Of a DNA stretch of 64,000 nt, positions 61,212 through 64,000 are shown one piece after another. Source of the DNA: Iris pallida (taxonomy: Eukaryota > Streptophyta > Magnoliopsida > Asparagales > Iridaceae); the NCBI GenBank assembly GCA_029216955.1, contig JANAVB010002199.1, forward strand, positions 14,005,417 through 14,069,416, given 5' to 3'. Every line of letters begins with the position of its first letter. The stretch's first letter is position 1. The position numbers were made by a program, and so were the translations under genes. The notes under the pieces were generated by a model that was not told the origin of the DNA, made no database searches, and saw only the letters and a program-made list of their open reading frames with translations.

Positions 61212-62145
61212 GAGGCCTTTGGCATTGAAGGTCCTCATGATTCCTGATCTCTTTACAGTTCTCAGGAACATTCTAAAGACACAGATGAAAGTTAAACTAA
61301 TATATACATGTTAAATTTGTGTACACATATGGTACAAATGATTAAATGTCACAAGGAAAGTTTCAAAAGTTTGTACTAAAATAGTTCACATACGTAGTTG
61401 ATGGCGAAGACTTCTATTTCTATAGCAGTTCTTGACATGTTCTTCATCGTCTGGTCTGTTGTAAGCACATCTGAAACCGGCATCCAGTCCCCATCCTTGT
61501 CTTGGTATGTCAGCGTGAACTCCGAAGTTCCTTCCAGCTACTTTGCGGCACTCAAGTCATCTAACAACATCAAAAATGACAGGATCAAACATATATGAAC
61601 ACAGAGGAACTTGTTGAAATATAATGGATGAGCTTAAAGGAGGAGGGTCTGAGCGCAGCAGCAGCTTCGTTGCTGCAAGTTCTCTTGCTGCTGCTGCTGG
61701 TGGTATTGGTGCCAGAGTCCGACCCTTCGGACAGATTGGTTGTAATGCACCTCTTCCTCGAAGCCTTCACCTGCGGCCATCCCACAATTTCCCATCTGTT
61801 CTCAGTGAAGGGGAATATAAATGAATAGATCATACACAAAACATTGTCTCATGTTTAAAAGAAATTATAACACATACGAAAGGCTCACCGCGATGGGCTG
61901 GTTGATACCAAGGTATCAGACAATGCATCACAAGAAGGTAGCAGTGCACGACTGCACGCCACCCTTCGAGGCTTAGGTCCAGATCATCTTCCCTTTCGCC
62001 TTCACTGAAACGCGACAGACCTCCCATTTGTTCAAAGAAACACAAGGGCGTGCAAAAATGATGGATGGAGTACTTGCAAATGGAAAACGGGATTGCTTAC
62101 GTAGTATCCGGAAAGGCGCACCTAGCAAAGTCATATTTTCCAGCC
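61212..62145 (-). pseudogene. Decayed Aux/IAA (auxin co-repressor) gene
   Basis: Minus-strand fragments occur in Aux/IAA order. DDLDLSLEG (EAR repression motif, domain I) lies at about 61960-62010. RWEIVGWPQVKASRKR (degron, domain II, normally GWPPV) follows an AG acceptor near 61793. SEFTLTYQDKDGDWMPVSDV (PB1, domain IV) is at 61480-61535. MFLRTVKRSGIMRTFNAKGLG, the usual last PB1 helix, is near 61215-61275. Intact Aux/IAA proteins are nuclear repressors degraded with auxin and TIR1. Domain III (VKVSMDGAPYLRKVDL type) is not found, a TAG lies just upstream of the PB1 piece (AAK-stop-LEGTSEF), and the last piece does not join in frame. Exon limits are approximate. It could be a very divergent functional relative, but a pseudogene fits better. 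Confidence 0.65.
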
Positions 62146-62766
62146 ATAGTGACTGCATTTCCCTCAGTGAGAAAGACTACTGCACTATTTCAAATATGAT
62201 GTCGCATAAAACCACTCTTGAAATATACAGCTGATATGCTACAAATTACAGTATATTTATACATTTTTATTGCATTAGCTTCCTGGGGTTTAACTCCATG
62301 TTTCACCAGGCTGAATTTATAATATTCTGAAACTAACACAGTATTCAACACAAGATGTTTGTTCAGTAACTTTGACAACATGCTGGCTCTGTTAATTGAC
62401 ATGATCAAGTAGAATGATTTTACTGTTTCCATGTGCATCCCATTCTTTCTATTTGATGTATAGACAATTGATGACTGGCACAGCAAGAAAGTACCATCGT
62501 AGCAACAATAAAATTGTGCTAGAAGTGGGTTGCACGCAGCAAATGTATAAATAATCAAAACAGAGTTGCAAGGAGCTAGTCAGCCTCGACTTATTGCCGT
62601 CAACAAGGCAGCATATAACAAACTTATTCATTACAGAGTGCATCTCTGACGGGTTACATTGCTCCCTTCTGTGTGATATAGTTCCTCTCTTGTTTTTGAA
62701 GTACATCCGAAGACGAACTTGACAGATTGAAACAATTATCTCGCAGCTTGTTATAGAATTTTTCGA

Positions 62767-64000
<1,234 letters not shown>

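Overview
The window is nuclear DNA of a flowering plant. The evidence is intron-containing genes of plant type (a class XI myosin tail, a RING-H2 E3 ligase, an Aux/IAA remnant and a peroxisomal 3-ketoacyl-CoA thiolase) separated by large nested transposons: Mutator-like elements, hAT MITEs, Tekay-like gypsy LTR elements and an RTE LINE. I cannot name the species. Nothing bacterial or organellar is present.

Layout. 1-7 kb: last exons of a class XI myosin (+), running in from the left edge, with a (CT)n(CA)n intron and an apparently frameshifted final exon. 7.1-9.8 kb: two non-autonomous DNA transposons, a Mutator-like element carrying a gene-like GC-rich fragment and a hAT element with the CAGGG..GGCCC terminus. 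10.6-27.0 kb: one RING-H2 gene (-) with eight coding exons (782 codons) and a 5' UTR exon. Its introns hold MITEs of at least three families, LTR remnants and a LINE, including one intron of about 8 kb. 27.0-56.5 kb: a single Mutator-like element (MULE) bounded by an 8-bp target duplication. It originally had about 7.3 kb and was inflated to 29.5 kb by a solo LTR (30.2-33.8 kb) and an 18.5-kb LTR retrotransposon (38.0-56.5 kb), which itself contains a second LTR element (43.6-51.6 kb). 56.5-62.2 kb: intergenic DNA with a third palindrome-bearing MULE (59.0-60.2 kb) and a decayed Aux/IAA gene (-). 62.8-64.0 kb: last four exons of the thiolase (-), running off the right edge.

The most interesting system is the 27-56 kb MULE. 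Like maize MuDR it has two convergent genes, each starting just inside a terminal repeat. One encodes a FAR1-like zinc finger, MULE transposase, SWIM finger and OTU cysteine-protease domain (+). The other encodes a plant mobile domain (PMD) protein (-). A hierarchical array of palindromes built on AGGACTGCCA..TGGCAGTCCT lies between the genes, with more copies in their first introns. The same motif occurs in two other, separately inserted elements at 7.1 and 59.0 kb. These share the AAGGGCAC terminal core and also have 8-bp AT-rich target duplications, so the palindrome looks like a conserved cis component of this transposon family. The autonomous copy is dead: three in-frame TGA codons and a solo LTR split the OTU domain. 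It inserted at the likely TATA box of the RING gene.

Coordinates of splice sites, target duplications and LTR ends were read by eye from the sequence. Family assignments rest on recognised motifs, not on database searches.
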